DNA of 64,000 nucleotides. Source: Diospyros lotus (lineage: Eukaryota > Streptophyta > Magnoliopsida > Ericales > Ebenaceae). Of the stretch, positions 21,716 to 34,572 are shown piece after piece. Each line of letters begins with the position of its first letter. Position 1 is the stretch's first letter. The notes beneath the pieces are model-generated. The model made no database searches and was not told the DNA's origin. It was given only the letters and a program-made list of their open reading frames with translations. The stretch spans positions 12,344,907 through 12,408,906 of the forward strand of contig NC_068351.1 in NCBI RefSeq assembly GCF_014633365.1. The letters are read 5' to 3'. The translations under genes and the position numbers were made by a program.

Positions 21716-22499
21716 TAAAAATTTAATAGTTGTTATAAAACAAATTAAAATATAAAAATTATTTTGCGACAAAGTATAAAACTATAGAACCAACTATGTT
21801 ATTTACTCTTAAAAAGTTACTACTTAATGTGCTTAAGAAGAAGGTACGCTCAAACCCAAGACAAACTTAAGAGGAAGAATTCTAAAGACGGAGCTCCGGG
21901 AGACTTTTTGGATTACGGACCATTCAGAATGTGTCAACTTATCTTTGAAGTCTTCACCTAAAAATTCAAAATGGACGATGTCAAAAAATACAGATGTTCT
22001 TCTATTTGTTGGCTTTCAATCTATATAATTAGGAAGCGATTCATCCGATCAAGGGATGCAAGAACTCTTACGTGAGATAGTTGAATATGTCTCTGCTTTT
22101 TTAATTACTTAGACTAACTTAAGGATTGGAGGAATCGCGATAGAGACACTCCACGCTCTTGACTATCTTCTGTTTTAGCAGTCTCCTAGAAACAAAAGAC
22201 TAAAGATGAATACTCTCCTGCAATTATAAATTTATTGTTGTATTTCGTCAACAACACTACTAAATATTAAAATTTAATAAATTATATTTTATACATGTTA
22301 TACAAGTATAGTATAATTTCTGGTTCAAGGGTTTCGAAACCTGATTTTGTGGGTTTCAAAACCTAAACTTGTTTAACCCAATTTACTAAAGCCCAACCTG
22401 CTGTAGAACTTAACCCCCTTAAATAAATATTGTCATAGAAATTTTTCTCATTTTAATTCATATTTCATAACTTTACATCATTCCTCTATTACACCAAAC
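21716..22499. other. Intergenic, nothing recognised
   Basis: AT-rich sequence with a slightly more complex patch at 21840-22200 that contains no open frame or motif I can assign. Confidence 0.35.
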
Positions 22500-22514
22500 A
22501 AATAATAAGTATTC

Positions 22515-22760
22515 ATGCCCTCAGAGCACAACTCGATGGCAAAGGAGGGGGTTGTAAAGTTATGCTGGAGACTGTCAGTATGGGATCGATTCCTCGAGGA
22601 GGCAAATCTGTATCTTTTTGGAAATGGTCATTGGTAAGTGCCAATAAACGCAGCTTCAAACCCTGGTTATTCTGGCACATCCCTAATTTACCTCTCTCAT
22701 AATGATACTAAGACGAATTCAATGAGAACATGAGTGATAGCACGTAATTTAAAAAAAATA
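22515..22760 (+). mobile_element. SINE-like sequence (low confidence)
   Basis: A CTCAGAGCACAACTCGATGG stretch followed by GGGATCGATTCCTCGAGG resembles degenerate A- and B-box promoters of a tRNA-derived SINE, about 70 bp apart. The 3' end is unclear and no target duplication was found. Confidence 0.3.
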
Positions 22761-22802
22761 ACAATAACTATTCATCTTCTCCATCGCATTTTATGAGTCA
22801 GT

Positions 22803-23540
22803 CTAGGGGTGGATCCAGCCCAGGGCAGGGTGGGTTGGAGCTCATTTAATTTTTTTTTTTAAAATAATAATTTTTTGGTCCAAAAAAGAATATGAATTTT
22901 TTTTGCCCAACCCCAACCCAACCAGCCTAAGCCCAAAGTCAAATCTAAACCTAATCTCTAATTCTGAATTTCACATTTCATGATCCAACGTCCAAGAGTT
23001 CAAATTCACCACTATTCCTCTGTCCCTGGTTGGAATTTCTTGCAAATTGCACACCACTGACCACCATTTGCTGGTTGTTAAGACACAAGTTATTGATTCG
23101 AATTTCTTGATGGATAATTGATTTGTTTAGTGTTGACTCTTTCAATTTTTATAACAATAACAAGTTTTTTTAGAGATGAAACTAATCAAAACATCATTTG
23201 GTAATAAAATGGAGAATAATTTCCTATCAAACACTATAATTATCTACATTAAGAGAGAGATTGTTCTTGTATTAATATAGACTTACTCATTGATAAATTT
23301 GATCTTTTGGGGAATCACAATGTGCAATTTAAGTAATTTTATAAGGTATTTATATTACATATTTTTTGCTTTTTTTTGTTATTTTTTACTTTCTCTTTTT
23401 AAGTTAATGAATTAGATTAAATATACATATAACCTCGTTAAACTCCCACTTTTGTGTTTTTATTTTTCTCCTATTGGTGAAGCTAAGGTAGAAAAGAAAT
23501 TTTGAAGCCCCCCATAAGTCCTAGATCAGCCCCTCTGATC
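22803..23540. mobile_element. Possible degraded DNA transposon with AGGGG-type ends
   Basis: Left CTAGGGGTGGATCCAGCCC and right AGTCCTAGATCAGCCCCTCT are imperfect inverted copies. No ORF lies inside and no clean target duplication was found. Confidence 0.3.
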
Positions 23541-23566
23541 ACATTGTTTCACAAATCTCTACAAGA

Positions 23567-23883
23567 TCGGCCTAGGCCAAATTCATATTTTTATTTCTAT
23601 AATTTTATATTTTTTTGTGTGTTTAAAATTTTTTATTATTTTGATTATATCCATATACTTGTATTTTCGAGTTAATTTAACATTTGAACTTTAATGTAAA
23701 AAAATATATATATATATAAAGTGATATAAGTTAATTTAACTCTTTTTTTAATATGTCAAAATATATGAATTAAATTAACTAAAAAAAATACAAATATAAG
23801 AGTGTAATCAAAACATATAAAAATTTAAATATTCATAAAAAAAAACATAAAAGTACAAAAATAAAAATATGAAGTTGGCCACC
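23567..23883. mobile_element. Fold-back MITE related to 21337-21715
   Basis: Left TAGGCCAAATTCATATTTTT and right AAAAATATGAAGTTGGCCA are inverted copies with nearly self-complementary interiors. The same TTGGCCA...TTCATATTTT terminus is shared with the MITE at 21337-21715. Confidence 0.6.
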
Positions 23884-24798
23884 CGTCTAAGTCTTCACAT
23901 AATTTGGCATCACATTGTTTTAAGCAATGATTGAAATTGTCTCAAAGGTAACACAAAATGATAAGCGACTGCTCCTATTCCTTTTAAAATCTCAAATGGT
24001 TCAATGCATCTCGAAATTAATTTTTCTTCCTTCATGTCCTCTGTGACCATGTGAAATGGAGAAACTTTCAGCCTCAAAACACCAAATGTTGGGTTTTGGT
24101 TATGGTTTATCAGTTTGCTATCCTCAGACTTGGCTTAGGGAAATTGAGGCAGAAGCTTGCTCAGTAGGATTTTGTTTAGGCTCGGTTCAATTTCCTTCAT
24201 TTATACTAAAACATGTTTTAACTGATTTTTTTTTTTTTTTTATCATCTTTAAATTCGAAAGCTGAATTTTAGGCATTTTAACATAAAATTTAACATATAA
24301 AATTAGTAATTTTAAATATTATAAATAACCTGACAAAAAAATATTAAGTCATAATAATAAGCACGAGCTATTTGGAAATGAGCACACATAAACAAGCCCC
24401 AAATAAGTGTATAAGTAAGCCACGATGCAAGTCCAAATAACCCAAACAGACTTTAAGCTTAACTTGTTTATTAAACAGGTTTAAAAGTCAAGCTCAAGTT
24501 TATTTATTTAGTTAAATGAACAAGTTTAATGGAGTCACAGTCTAGATGAGTTTCAGACTCATTTTTTAAGAGCTCTGTTAGTTATAAGCATAAAATTTAT
24601 AGCAAGTTTAGACAATTTAATCCTCTCTTTGAACGATCTAAATCTTTCTCAATAGTCATTTGCACCCTTTCAAGTCTGAGAAATCTCTACTCTTTATTAT
24701 ATCTGTCCAATAGATAGAAGATCTTCCCGCCTACGTTCCTATCCAAAAAGAAAAAAGAAAAAGTTTATTATTTTTTCTTGTTTTCAAAATCACAACAT
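23884..24798. other. Intergenic, no supported gene
   Basis: AT-rich sequence. Short AAGCTTAACTTGTTTATT- and AAGTCAAGCTCAAGTTT-like strings near 24450-24510 hint at another old MITE, but ends were not found. Confidence 0.35.
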
Positions 24799-24969
24799 TT
24801 GCAACTGCGAATGTGAGATGCAGCTGCAGCAGCTGTCAGCTGCTGCGAGAAAGCTTTGCAACTGTGAATGTGAGATGCAGCTGCAGCAGCTGTCAGCTGC
24901 TGCGAGAAAGCTTTGCAACTGTGAATGTGAGATGCAGCTGCAGCAGCTGACAGCTGCTGCGAGAAAGCT
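24799..24969. repeat. 57-bp minisatellite, three copies
   Basis: Three head-to-tail 57-bp units, nearly identical, each holding GCAGCTGCAGCAGCTG followed by CAGCTGCTGC, so each unit can fold on itself. The unit is 19 codons long and keeps frames open on both strands, but no start or gene context supports translation. It lies about 520 bp beyond the stop codon of the permease gene. Confidence 0.9.
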
Positions 24970-25489
24970 TTTGTACTCACACCAACTTGTTTTTTGGCTC
25001 GTTGCTTTGCAAATTGCAAGGTGAATGAAGGCACTTGCATGTTGCAATTAAGGCAGAAAACACGACAATTATTTCCGATTCTCCTTTTACGTCTTCTGTT
25101 GAAAACTTCTATATATATTTTATCCCCACCCCATCACAGGAAACTCTATTTAGTCTTCTTAATTTTACCTTACACTTCATAATCTTCAACAGGAGTCATT
25201 CCAATTTTATCTTTTCTAATAATCCCCATTTCCGTGAAAATGATATTTTACGGCAGAATTGTATCAAAATGATAGATATTGCAGCAAAGCCTGAACATGA
25301 GTGCTGGCAACCCATTTGAAGATCTAATATTATATAAAAATTAGGAGCTCGCGCTAGTGAAGTGATCCATTGGCATCGTTCATTAAACTTGCAAATAATC
25401 AGAGACAGCCTATATATACAGAACCTAACGATTAGACAATCTGCTTCTGACCAAATGACGAAGACAACGATGCTCCGACTTTGTTCCTT

Positions 25490-27194
25490 CTAATGCCAAA
25501 TACCCAATATGATGGCTATGCTAAATAGCAGCAGAAGCGCAGCCTTTCCCCCCGGCAAAATGGATGGTCTGCAAAATTATATACAAGCATGTTGTTTAAC
25601 TCGAAATGCCTTCCAAACCAATTTAGATGAGGAAATTGTTTTCATCAAACAGCTGATATTTCATATTTAGGAAGAGTCTAAGAACAATATTATAAGTAGC
25701 AGGAGCAAGGGGCATTAGAATTAGAACATACCTAGTTCTCTTCCTGGACTGATTAACGTATGCCATTGCCGGAGGAAGGATGCCAAACAGAAAGCAATTT
25801 GCATAGGTCCCAGCAAAATCAAGGGCTCTCGAAAAGCTTGTGGGAAAGAAAGAAGCTATCAGGACCGGGATGCCAATCAGAAATGGCATCAAAAGCATTT
25901 GCAGTCTGGCTTCTGAAGCAACAGCAATATTTCCACTTGATGATCTCTTCTTACGCGGAGTAGGGAAATGCGTTTGAGTTTGATTTGGTTGCTTTAAGCT
26001 GGGTTTTCCAGAAATCAACCCCAAGGTGTCAGACACCTGTTTAGGGAAGCTAACAGCATATCCAATCAAGCTAGTTGCCAGAGCCGTAAATGCAAAACCC
26101 TGAACTGCTGATGCGGCAGATGGATTCACAGAGAGGAGGAGTGAGATTGGATTACTTGAAGGCAAGGCCGTGTTCGTGCCAGCAAGCCCCAATACTATGA
26201 GATTCCAGGATAAAACCATGACCAGTGGAACAACCCCGCCAATCAATATTGCTCTGGAGGCTTCTTCAATGGAGTTGCCGGCAATTTTACAGACAAAAGG
26301 AGTGATCACATGGAACCCCAAGGTGAGTACAGTTACAGGAATGGCAGGCAAGATAGAAGGAAGAGACCACAAGGCGTGGCCCAAGGAAGCCAAGATACTG
26401 GTTCTTCCCACCAGTAAGCCAAAGCCCACAAGTCCGGATAAGGATAAAACCATGAGCAAACAGAGGAGCCTGTTGGCAGCATCAATGGTTTTGAATGGGA
26501 AAAACAATACAGTTACTCCAACGACAAAAGGAGACAAGGCATGCGCCATTAGAGGATTTATCCATGGAAGCCACTGCGTGAAAATAGAGCCAAGGCCTGA
26601 AACGCATGCCACCAGCAGGGAGAAACTCAGGGAAGCATAGACTAGAGCAACGAAAGCACCGGCATGGGGTCCCAACCCCTTGGTTGCAAGCCCGGTGAAG
26701 CTAACCTCGGAAACATTGTCTTCCTCCATGGCTGCGAAGCTGAGCTCTGCTACAAGTAGAATTGAGGACATGACATATACCCATGAGAGGAGAATGGCAA
26801 TGGTGGAAGGAAGTGGGCCGGATCTTATGGTTGCAGCAGGCAAGCCCAGCATTCCAGGCCCTACAGCCGTGCCAATGATCAAACTAACTGCACCCCAGAA
26901 GCTCTTGCCCTCAGCTTGTGCTTTTTTAGGCTTAGGGTAAATTTCTCTAAAAGTAAAACTGCCATCTTTCTTAATATCAAGATCTGTAGTGATTGAAACA
27001 GCCAAAGCATCCTGTTGTATGGACCTAGTTTTGAGGAGGCTTAATCGCTGGTCGTATCGAGGATTGTACGGTCTAACCGGAAAAGAACTAGGCTTATTGA
27101 GTCCTGCTGCATAAATTCTAAACGGCTGCTTGGAGTTGAATCTTGAGGAAGTGGATTGGTGAAGACAAGCTAATTGATGTTTAAGAATGCTCAT
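25490..27194 (-). CDS. Tryptophan/tyrosine permease family protein, predicted plastid-targeted (two exons)
   Basis: Exon 1 is 27194-25732 and exon 2 is 25568-25490; the product is 513 aa. The donor (ACTAG|GTATGT) and acceptor (TTTTGCAG|ACC) are canonical. Translating straight through the intron instead gives an odd polar tail. Exon 2 supplies a final hydrophobic helix, AALLLLFSIAIILGIWH, as expected for this family. Residues 1 to about 70 are Ser/Arg-rich and basic, typical of a plastid transit peptide. The membrane core begins FWGAVSLIIGTAVGPGMLGLP (about 98), the signature first helix of Trp_Tyr_perm carriers (APC superfamily), and continues with about ten more helices. The family imports aromatic amino acids in bacteria; plant homologues are presumed organellar. 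No stops or frameshifts are present, so it is probably functional. ATG at 27194 chosen because the transit-like sequence starts there. Confidence 0.9.
25569..25731 (-). other. Intron of the permease gene
   Basis: 163-bp intron, GTATGT to TTTTGCAG, phase 2 (splits an Arg codon). Frame is restored exactly across the junction. Confidence 0.85.
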
Positions 27195-28112
27195 TCTGTC
27201 TTCCCCTCTCGACTTAAAGTTTTTTTGCGGCCTGCAGCCCTGTCTTAAATATTAAAAATCACGGGATGTGATTCTTAATAGTTTCCTGACACTTGTTCCA
27301 GATATGAAAATCTTTGGTCTGTTTTAAATCCTGCATTCAAAGACTAAATCTTTGTAAATGAAGAAATGTAATTAGTTTAGCAGAAGAAGAAGAAGAAGAA
27401 ATGTAATTTGAACGTTCTCGTTGGGAACAGTAGAATACGTTTTTCAGGCAGGTTAAGATAATGTAATTCCTTCCAAAAGAAAAGACAACTTTTAAAGCAT
27501 AAAGCATGTAGATCAGAGTGTTGAACTGAGCTACGACCACTGTTAAGGCGGTAAAGTTCTGATAAATGGGACACTAGGAATGATAGCAAAGTAGATGAAA
27601 TACAAACAGACAAAAAAAAAAGGAAAAATAAAATAGAATAGGAGGTATTAAAAGACATTAAAAAATAAATTGAAAAAAGAAATAAAATTTTGAGTGGCAT
27701 GACAAATATTGCTCACTGCAGCTATGAATTATTGGTAGGGAACTGCAGGTGGGGACCGTGATAACCAGACGAGCAGTGAGCAATCCTCTCGGACAACTTG
27801 GTATTTTCTCCATCAATAGTCACTGATTGCATTAGTATTTTCAATTTCTAACTAAATTTTTAGTGAAAAACATGAGATATAATGACAATAGATAAAACTA
27901 GTAAAGAAGTTAGAATTATGTATTGGCCAGATATCAAGTCTTCAGATTGTTGGTTATTTGTATTTCTAATGTCTACTTATACGGGATTAAGAAAAGACTC
28001 AAATGGAGAAAAGTGAAAAACTTAAAAGTCACATGCACATGGGCGTAACATAGCCTAATAAAAAAAAGATTTCCACAAAATACTATATACAGTGTCAAAA
28101 GTCTTTAAAGGC
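27195..28112. promoter_or_regulatory. Upstream region of the permease gene
   Basis: There is no gene here. A minus-strand TTTTTAATATTTAAGA sequence near 27243-27258 could serve as a TATA-type element about 50-65 bp before the ATG. A GAA-rich patch is at 27385-27402. The remainder to 28112 is AT-rich without recognised content. Confidence 0.35.
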
Positions 28113-29039
28113 GCAGAAAAGTTTGAAGGTGCGTGGCAGGCAGCTGCTTTTCTTATGAGAAATACAATAAGGCGCCTTTTTCCTCCAACACTAGATTCGC
28201 CTTTTCTACAAGAAGCCGACAGGGTGGTAAAAACTCATCGATGCCCTATTAGGGTGGTAATTTTGGAACTACGCCCAGATGTCCTTAGCCACCCTACCTC
28301 TAGAGCTACATTGACTATTAGGGTGGTAATTTAGTGATGGGTGATAGTGTTGCTGAGTCTGAGGATTCAAATTTGACCCCATGAACCTTAATTGCTCTCC
28401 CATTAGGTCATAATATGGTCTCACATCATGGTTCTCCAGCTCAAGGGATGGAGCGTATATAACACTGCCACAAAATCCTAAGGAGGTATTCTTAGGTTCA
28501 TGAAGTGATGCTCACCTAACCTTACAGGTGCAGCGGTTAGTTAGACAAGGTCAAACAATAGGCAAAACAGTGAGTTAAATAGTATACAACGTGTTCCTTG
28601 ACATCCAACCTTACCCTTCACCCAGCCAAAAAAAAAAAAAAGGCGAAACACACCAATACTTCAAGTGTTGTCTTTCTATACCCAAAGAGAGATGTTGTAC
28701 AAAAATGTACAGAGAGATGTTAACTTCACAACCAATAGAAAGGACTCTATAGCCCATCTACCTAACAAAAAAGAAAAGAAAGAAAGAGAGGACTCTGTAA
28801 TCCATTTATACACACTAAAAGACTATAAATTAACAATGGGTATGCATACATGCATATATATATATATATATATTTGTATGTATAAGCTCGCCCGCGCATG
28901 CACTTGCGTTTGTATGGAATCCAAAAAAGAAAAATTGAAGTAATTTTCACCTTTTCTGCTCACATCTTCGTCCCAGTGGCCTCGTTGTAATGAGTTTTCA
29001 ATTTTACTTGACAACAGACTCAAACTAAAACAGAGTTTT

Positions 29040-29731
29040 CTATGAACTCTTCTTCGGCCTTTCCTTCTCCCTTTTATAATTATATATTACAATTACTGTC
29101 AGCAACAGTTACACTACATCTTGACATTGCCCGATTCGCCGAGGACCAGGGCTCCAATAAACGAAACGGTCGTGGCGATTCGGCAGGTAGGTGCTCGTGT
29201 GAAAGCGTTAGAAACAGCAAGAAAACAGAGAACCTCGTAACGAAGACGAAATCGCTAGTAACAGCATATAAATGGGCGTGACCTAGGGCAATTAATTCTC
29301 AAGTAACGGTGTGAGAGATAGAAAGACGGACCTGAGCAAAAGCGTCGAAGCCAGAAGAAAGTACTCTCGCCGTTGAGCTTGGCTATGGAAGCAATGGGTG
29401 CAGAGCATTGAGAGAGAGAGAGAGAGAGCAAAGAAGACAAGACGAAAGGCTTGCCTCGTTCACTGGGAGAAGGCGGCCCAGGGAAGAGGAAGAGAAAGAG
29501 AAAGAGGAAGGCACAAGACGAGGGTGAGAGACGTGCTTGGCTAATAAATAAGGAATCGAAATACGGGATCCGAACCAAATGGTGGGCCAGAGATTGAATA
29601 TTCAGTTTCTTGGGGCTGGTGGGTTGTGGTGCCCATGCCAAACGCAGCCCTAGTCAATATCACGTGATTCCACAGCGAATCTTTCCGTCCTTCCAAGACG
29701 ATCACATTTTTACCACTCCTTGCAACTTGCC
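29040..29731 (-). other. GC-rich promoter/first-exon-like segment, copy 1
   Basis: This segment stands out from the AT-rich surroundings: a CACGTG box at 29662-29667, a (GA)n run at 29410-29430, and several short open frames. The same segment is at 50440-51060 in copy 2, where frames are not conserved consistently, so translation is doubtful. It may be the remnant of a captured or duplicated gene 5' end. No product recognised. Confidence 0.35.
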
Positions 29732-30960
29732 ATGAATCGTGATTTTCTTTCTTGCTTTTTTTTTTTTTTTTTAATTTTGTTATCATCAACCATAATTAAT
29801 TTGTCTTTCCGTTTCAACCTAGAAATTTGGCAAGTGTGCTTTCCAAAATTAAAAGTTGTGTTTGATTGAGAAGACAATGGGGCTCTCGCTATTTTGAAAA
29901 GACTTGTGTCAGTAAACATGTTAAACATAGGTAATTTCAAAAGTCATTATTAACGTTTTGTGACAATAGTACCAAGATAGTCAAGGCTGGCCCCGGGCAT
30001 AGGTTGCCTAGTTAGTCCCCTAGGTCTCTTATTCATTCAACTACTTTTCAATTTTTTTAAAATAATTTTATAGAAATCCATAAATTAATATTTAAATTAT
30101 TGAATAATTCTCCTAATATAAAGTATTTTATCAGCTATCATAATCTTAAATTATTTTATTTTTATCAATTAAATAATTATTAATATTATTTTCATAAATT
30201 ATTTTATTTTTTATTTAACAATAAAATGTTTCAACAAAAAAAAAATCAAATATAATGGCTGAAGATGCCCCGCCTCTTTCCCTTAACCAAATTTCTACAA
30301 AGTTCAAAATCCAAACCCCCATTGTCTTTATCTCCCTTTCACATACTTCTCTCTTCATCGTCTCTAGTCAGCTAATCGTTTGCCAGTCGTCATTAGCGGA
30401 ATGTCACTTTTCTATTTAGATATGCACTCCTCTTTAATTTTTTATTCAAACTTAAAAATTCTACTTAACTTTTCTTTTTTCTAATTCTAAATTTTATAAT
30501 AAAAAAATAAGAAACATCAAAAACTATTTTTAACGAGAAAACAAGTACACACTAAATTTTTTAAAATTTTGGTAGTGGCAGGCTTAGAGTTATTTTGTGA
30601 GCAATGAGAAATTCTAGAAAGTGTAATTAATTTCTTCTATTTTTTTACAATTGTGTTTTTATGTTAATTTGTTTTGTAAATTTCAATTCAAATATCAAAT
30701 CAAAATAGTTTTATTCTTCTTTAATTACATTTGAATTTAATATTATATTAATTTTTATATTTGAATTGATTTATTATGTCTATTAAAAACATTTATTAAT
30801 TTTTTATCTAAAAATACTAAGAAAGTAAATTTAAAGTGAAATATTATAAAATTTAAATTATTATTGTAAAACTTTAAATATTTTTATATAATAAAAAAAT
30901 TATATTCATATTCATTACATATAATTTTATTTTTAAATATAAAAGACACCGCACGAGGCA
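29732..30960. mobile_element. Insertion in copy 1, unidentified
   Basis: Copy 2 runs directly from CAACTTGCA to GCCATGGCCAACTGG, whereas copy 1 has 1.2 kb of extremely AT-rich sequence between. No ORF, clean termini or target duplication was found. A GGCTGGCCCCGGGC string at 29987 resembles hAT-like termini seen at 54230. Confidence 0.45.
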
Positions 30961-31502
30961 GTCATGGCCAACTGGGCGGGAAGGTGCTGGCTGGAGAGGG
31001 GGGGGGTTGTTTAATTTCGTCTACTGGCACTGAGAGAAAAGACAGAGACGTGTTTGGACTGGCGAAAGAGAGGGAGAGGTGGGGGAATGTATGGAAATGA
31101 GGTTCCAATTGTGGGGCTGCGATTGAATATTCAGCCAGCTCCACGCAATTCGATGGTGGTCCCTGTTGTCGATGATACTAACGTGCCTGCCGCTGCTGCT
31201 GTCCTCAAGATTCAAACCTTTGCCCCTCTCTTCCAATCTTCGCGGGATTCCTTCCTTCCCATTTTAATTGTCTTTTTTTGGTTTAAAAAATCTACGCAGT
31301 CTTTCGTGGTCCATCCATAGCATACTGTAAATTTAAATTCATACAATATAAATTGCTTTTTTTTTTTTCTTCCAGAAATAGAGATAAAAGATCATAATAG
31401 AGATAAAAGTATTTAATTTGAATCATATCTTACACAAAGATGATATTCTATTTTCCAAAAAAATCCAAAGAACCAATAGAAACATCTCCACATGGTGGGG
31501 TA

Positions 31503-32771
31503 TGTCACAAGACTAGCCTTCAAGAATACAGCCAACAAACTTGTGATGGCCCTGAGTAGTTAGGCACAGTACAAAAGGAAATATGGAAATACAAAAAAAA
31601 CCTCACAACCTTATATTCAAATTTGAGAATATAAAGGAAATGGTTCGAACTATGTTCTCTCTAAACTACCAAAATTGCCCATTTACTCACGTAGATATGG
31701 GCTACAAGTTTACAAACAGTTATTGTTAGGTCATGATACAAGTGACTAAATGGTGGCCAAATAAATGAATGACTAAAAATTATCCAATTTTGGGCCACAC
31801 AAAATTTGTGGCCATAGTTCATTCTTGAAACTTATACAAGGGAGGCTTGGACAATGGTTTTATTATCCCATCTCATTCCATCACATTTCTTTTCTTCTTC
31901 TCTATAGCTCTTCTTTTTAGTGCCTAGAGAGAAATCACAAGGTGTTTTACTCTTATTATTAATAGAGAGTGATCATTGTTCTTTCTTAGCAATTAGAAAG
32001 TAGATGTAATTACTCTATTCTTTTTAGTGCAATCTCTTTTCACTTGTCTGGAAATGTAACCTATATTGAGTGAACAACGTAAATCTTGGTGTTAAGTTCT
32101 TATTTTTTCAACTTTATTTTAGCTGTATGATATCTTTTTGTTACTCTAATTTACCAACAGTTATCACATTTAACTATCGCATCAAACTCAATATAGCCAC
32201 ATGCATCACATGGGAAATCATCTATGTGGGTCACATGGCTTGTTAAGCCATCATCTATTCGAACTACCTCAATCGTGCTTCGCGGGAACGTATCCTACAA
32301 ATGAGTTTCATGTTTTGTGAGAGTGTGTGGGTCATGCTCGTATGGGTGCTACAACTATTCACGCTTGCAACTAACTGCCTCCTGACATCAACCCTTGACT
32401 CCATCAAGGCCACACGGATTGTCCATGTGTTTCGCACATCTTAGCCTACTCAACCTACCTCTATGTCTCATGCTTCTCGACCTACGCAGACTATCATGTG
32501 GCATTCATATTCCTCGATCATCCACATGCACGTGACCGTGCCCAACCGCATCTTTGCACCCCAGCTATGCCACACGTTGACTTTGCTCGCAGGTGCATTA
32601 GCCCTGAAGCACATTCTCTTGCATGCTTACTGCCAGCTTAGCACACCAGCCCAATGCCTTTCAACACTTAAGCCTGTTAACCACTTGCATTCTGCCTTGA
32701 CATGCCACTCTCGTGCCAACACGTCTCATAGGTGCAGGATGCACACCTATGAGCGTGTCTGTTATGTTACA
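31503..32771 (+). mobile_element. Solo LTR, itself interrupted by a second solo LTR
   Basis: TGTCACAAGACTAGCC to GTTATGTTACA, flanked by GGGTA (31498-31502) and GGCTA (32772-32776), a 5-bp duplication with one change. Copy 2 shows the empty site (GTGGGATACCACTTGG). About 830 bp after removing the nested LTR. The 32463-32792 open frame has no recognised product. Confidence 0.7.
31724..32159 (+). mobile_element. Copia-type solo LTR nested in the previous one
   Basis: TGTTAGGTCATG to TTTACCAACA, 436 bp, flanked by the exact 5-bp duplication GTTAT (31719-31723 and 32160-32164). No internal region is present. Confidence 0.85.
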
Positions 32772-33013
32772 GGCTACCACTATGGGATGTAAATGGATTA
32801 GATTGATTTACATTTTAGTTCGACCTAATTCCAACCCAATAATTTTTTATAAATCTTAACCTAAAGCAAAGATTTACAACCCAACTAACTCAAATCATAA
32901 AAGTAGGATTGGGTTGGATTGGTTCATTGATCCAGTTGGCCATTTTGTAAATCACTCTCTAATTATTCTTTATGATATAATTATTATGTCTTGTTGAGGT
33001 AAAAATGATTATA

Positions 33014-34572
33014 TGTTAGTCAACACACACAATAGCCACTCAAGAGGGGGTGAATTGAGTGATTAAAAACTTATTGAATTAATTCTTTTCTTTTTAAAAC
33101 TCTTGAGATTTTGTTATACACAAAATACACTTATTATAAATATATATGTTGTTTGAAAATGATAGCAATATAAATACACAAACAACCACAATATAAACAC
33201 AAGATATATAGTAGTTTGGTGTATCCAACACCTACTCTATTCTCTCAAGGTCAAACCGACACTTGAGGTTGCACTAAAACCACCACTAGGTTTCCACACA
33301 AGAACACCTAGCAAACTTATACACCCCGAAGTTTCCCCTTAGCTCATCCCAAAAACTAATACAACACAATATTACACCTAGATTACTTGGGCTCTAGGAT
33401 GCCACTCACAATCCACAATCTAATACAAATAGATCAATCCTATGTCTAACATACTTGGACTATAATGGATATCAATACAAGAATAATATACAAGGCAAAA
33501 TGAAATGATATAAGTTACCAATAAGAAGAAAACTTCTTATTTGCCTTGAGGCTCCAATGGATAGATCTTTGAAGCTCCTTGGGCCTTGAATTGTTTTGAT
33601 TGAGTGCTTGAGTGCTTGAGAGCTTGGGTGTGCTTTAGGAAGATAGGAAATGGTAGAGCATTAGCCTTCTTCAGATTTCTCCTCTTGATATTTATATTGA
33701 GGCTCCCAAAACGACCTGCAACGGCTCCAAAAATTTGACTGTTAGAGTCTGGCAGTCGACTGCTCTAACTGACAATCGACTCTCGCTCAACCCATAGTCG
33801 ACTTTCTCACAGACAGTCGACTCTCATTGGCCTACAATCGACTCAACAGTCAACTGGTCAAAACCCACTCACGGCTACCTCGACTCTACATAAACAATGC
33901 TCGGCTATATCGACTGATGCACATCCACAGTCGACTGCCATTTTGACTTACAGTCAACTATTCCTTGCCGAGAGTCGACTCTCAGTCCAGATTTCAGAAA
34001 AATAAGATTTGTTTTGATAATACAATACATAGCATAAATTCATTACAAGATATTTACATTTCTTTAGTTTAAGTAAATGTCCACATTTTCTTTTATTTAT
34101 ATTTTACTTTCCATTTACTTTAATACATAAATGTAAATAACAAAGTACCCCCCATTTGGATTCAATAAAAATATCTAAAAAATTAAAATCCAAATAGATA
34201 AGAAAGTAGATTTCAGGTTTTAGAACAAATTTCGGTTTTGACGATTTTAGCACTTCCAAAATGCATACTTTCCATTACTTGAAAAATTCACTAAAAATTA
34301 TTTTCACAATAATGAATACTAGCTATGAAAATGCCGGGAGTTAGTTTTCCAAAAGAAAAACATTTTCTTATATGTTCCCTTATAGTGCTAATATTCTACT
34401 TAGAATCAAATAGTATTTCTTGGTTCGTTTTGATATACAAAATACTATAATACTTAACAAGTATCAAAAATCTATTAAGGGTTTTAAACATACTAAAAAT
34501 AATTTTACTAAAATTATGTTTTGTTAAACATCAAAATACACAATAGGTTGATTGGAGCAACTTGGCTCAACA
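33014..34572 (-). repeat. 3' LTR of the gag-only copia element
   Basis: Minus-sense TGTTGAGCCAAG to CTAACA. TATA box (minus TATAAATA) at 33689-33696. About nine GTCGACT-like motifs lie at 33752-33985, directly upstream of that box in transcription sense. Confidence 0.9.

Noticed and set aside
24768..25047. Two minus-strand and one plus-strand ORF across the 57-bp repeats
   Set aside because: 57 is a multiple of three, so repeats keep all frames open; no start context or family similarity.
28762..29023. Short ORFs around the TA repeat at 28853-28873
   Set aside because: Low-complexity, overlapping on both strands and not maintained in the duplicate at 50200-50400.
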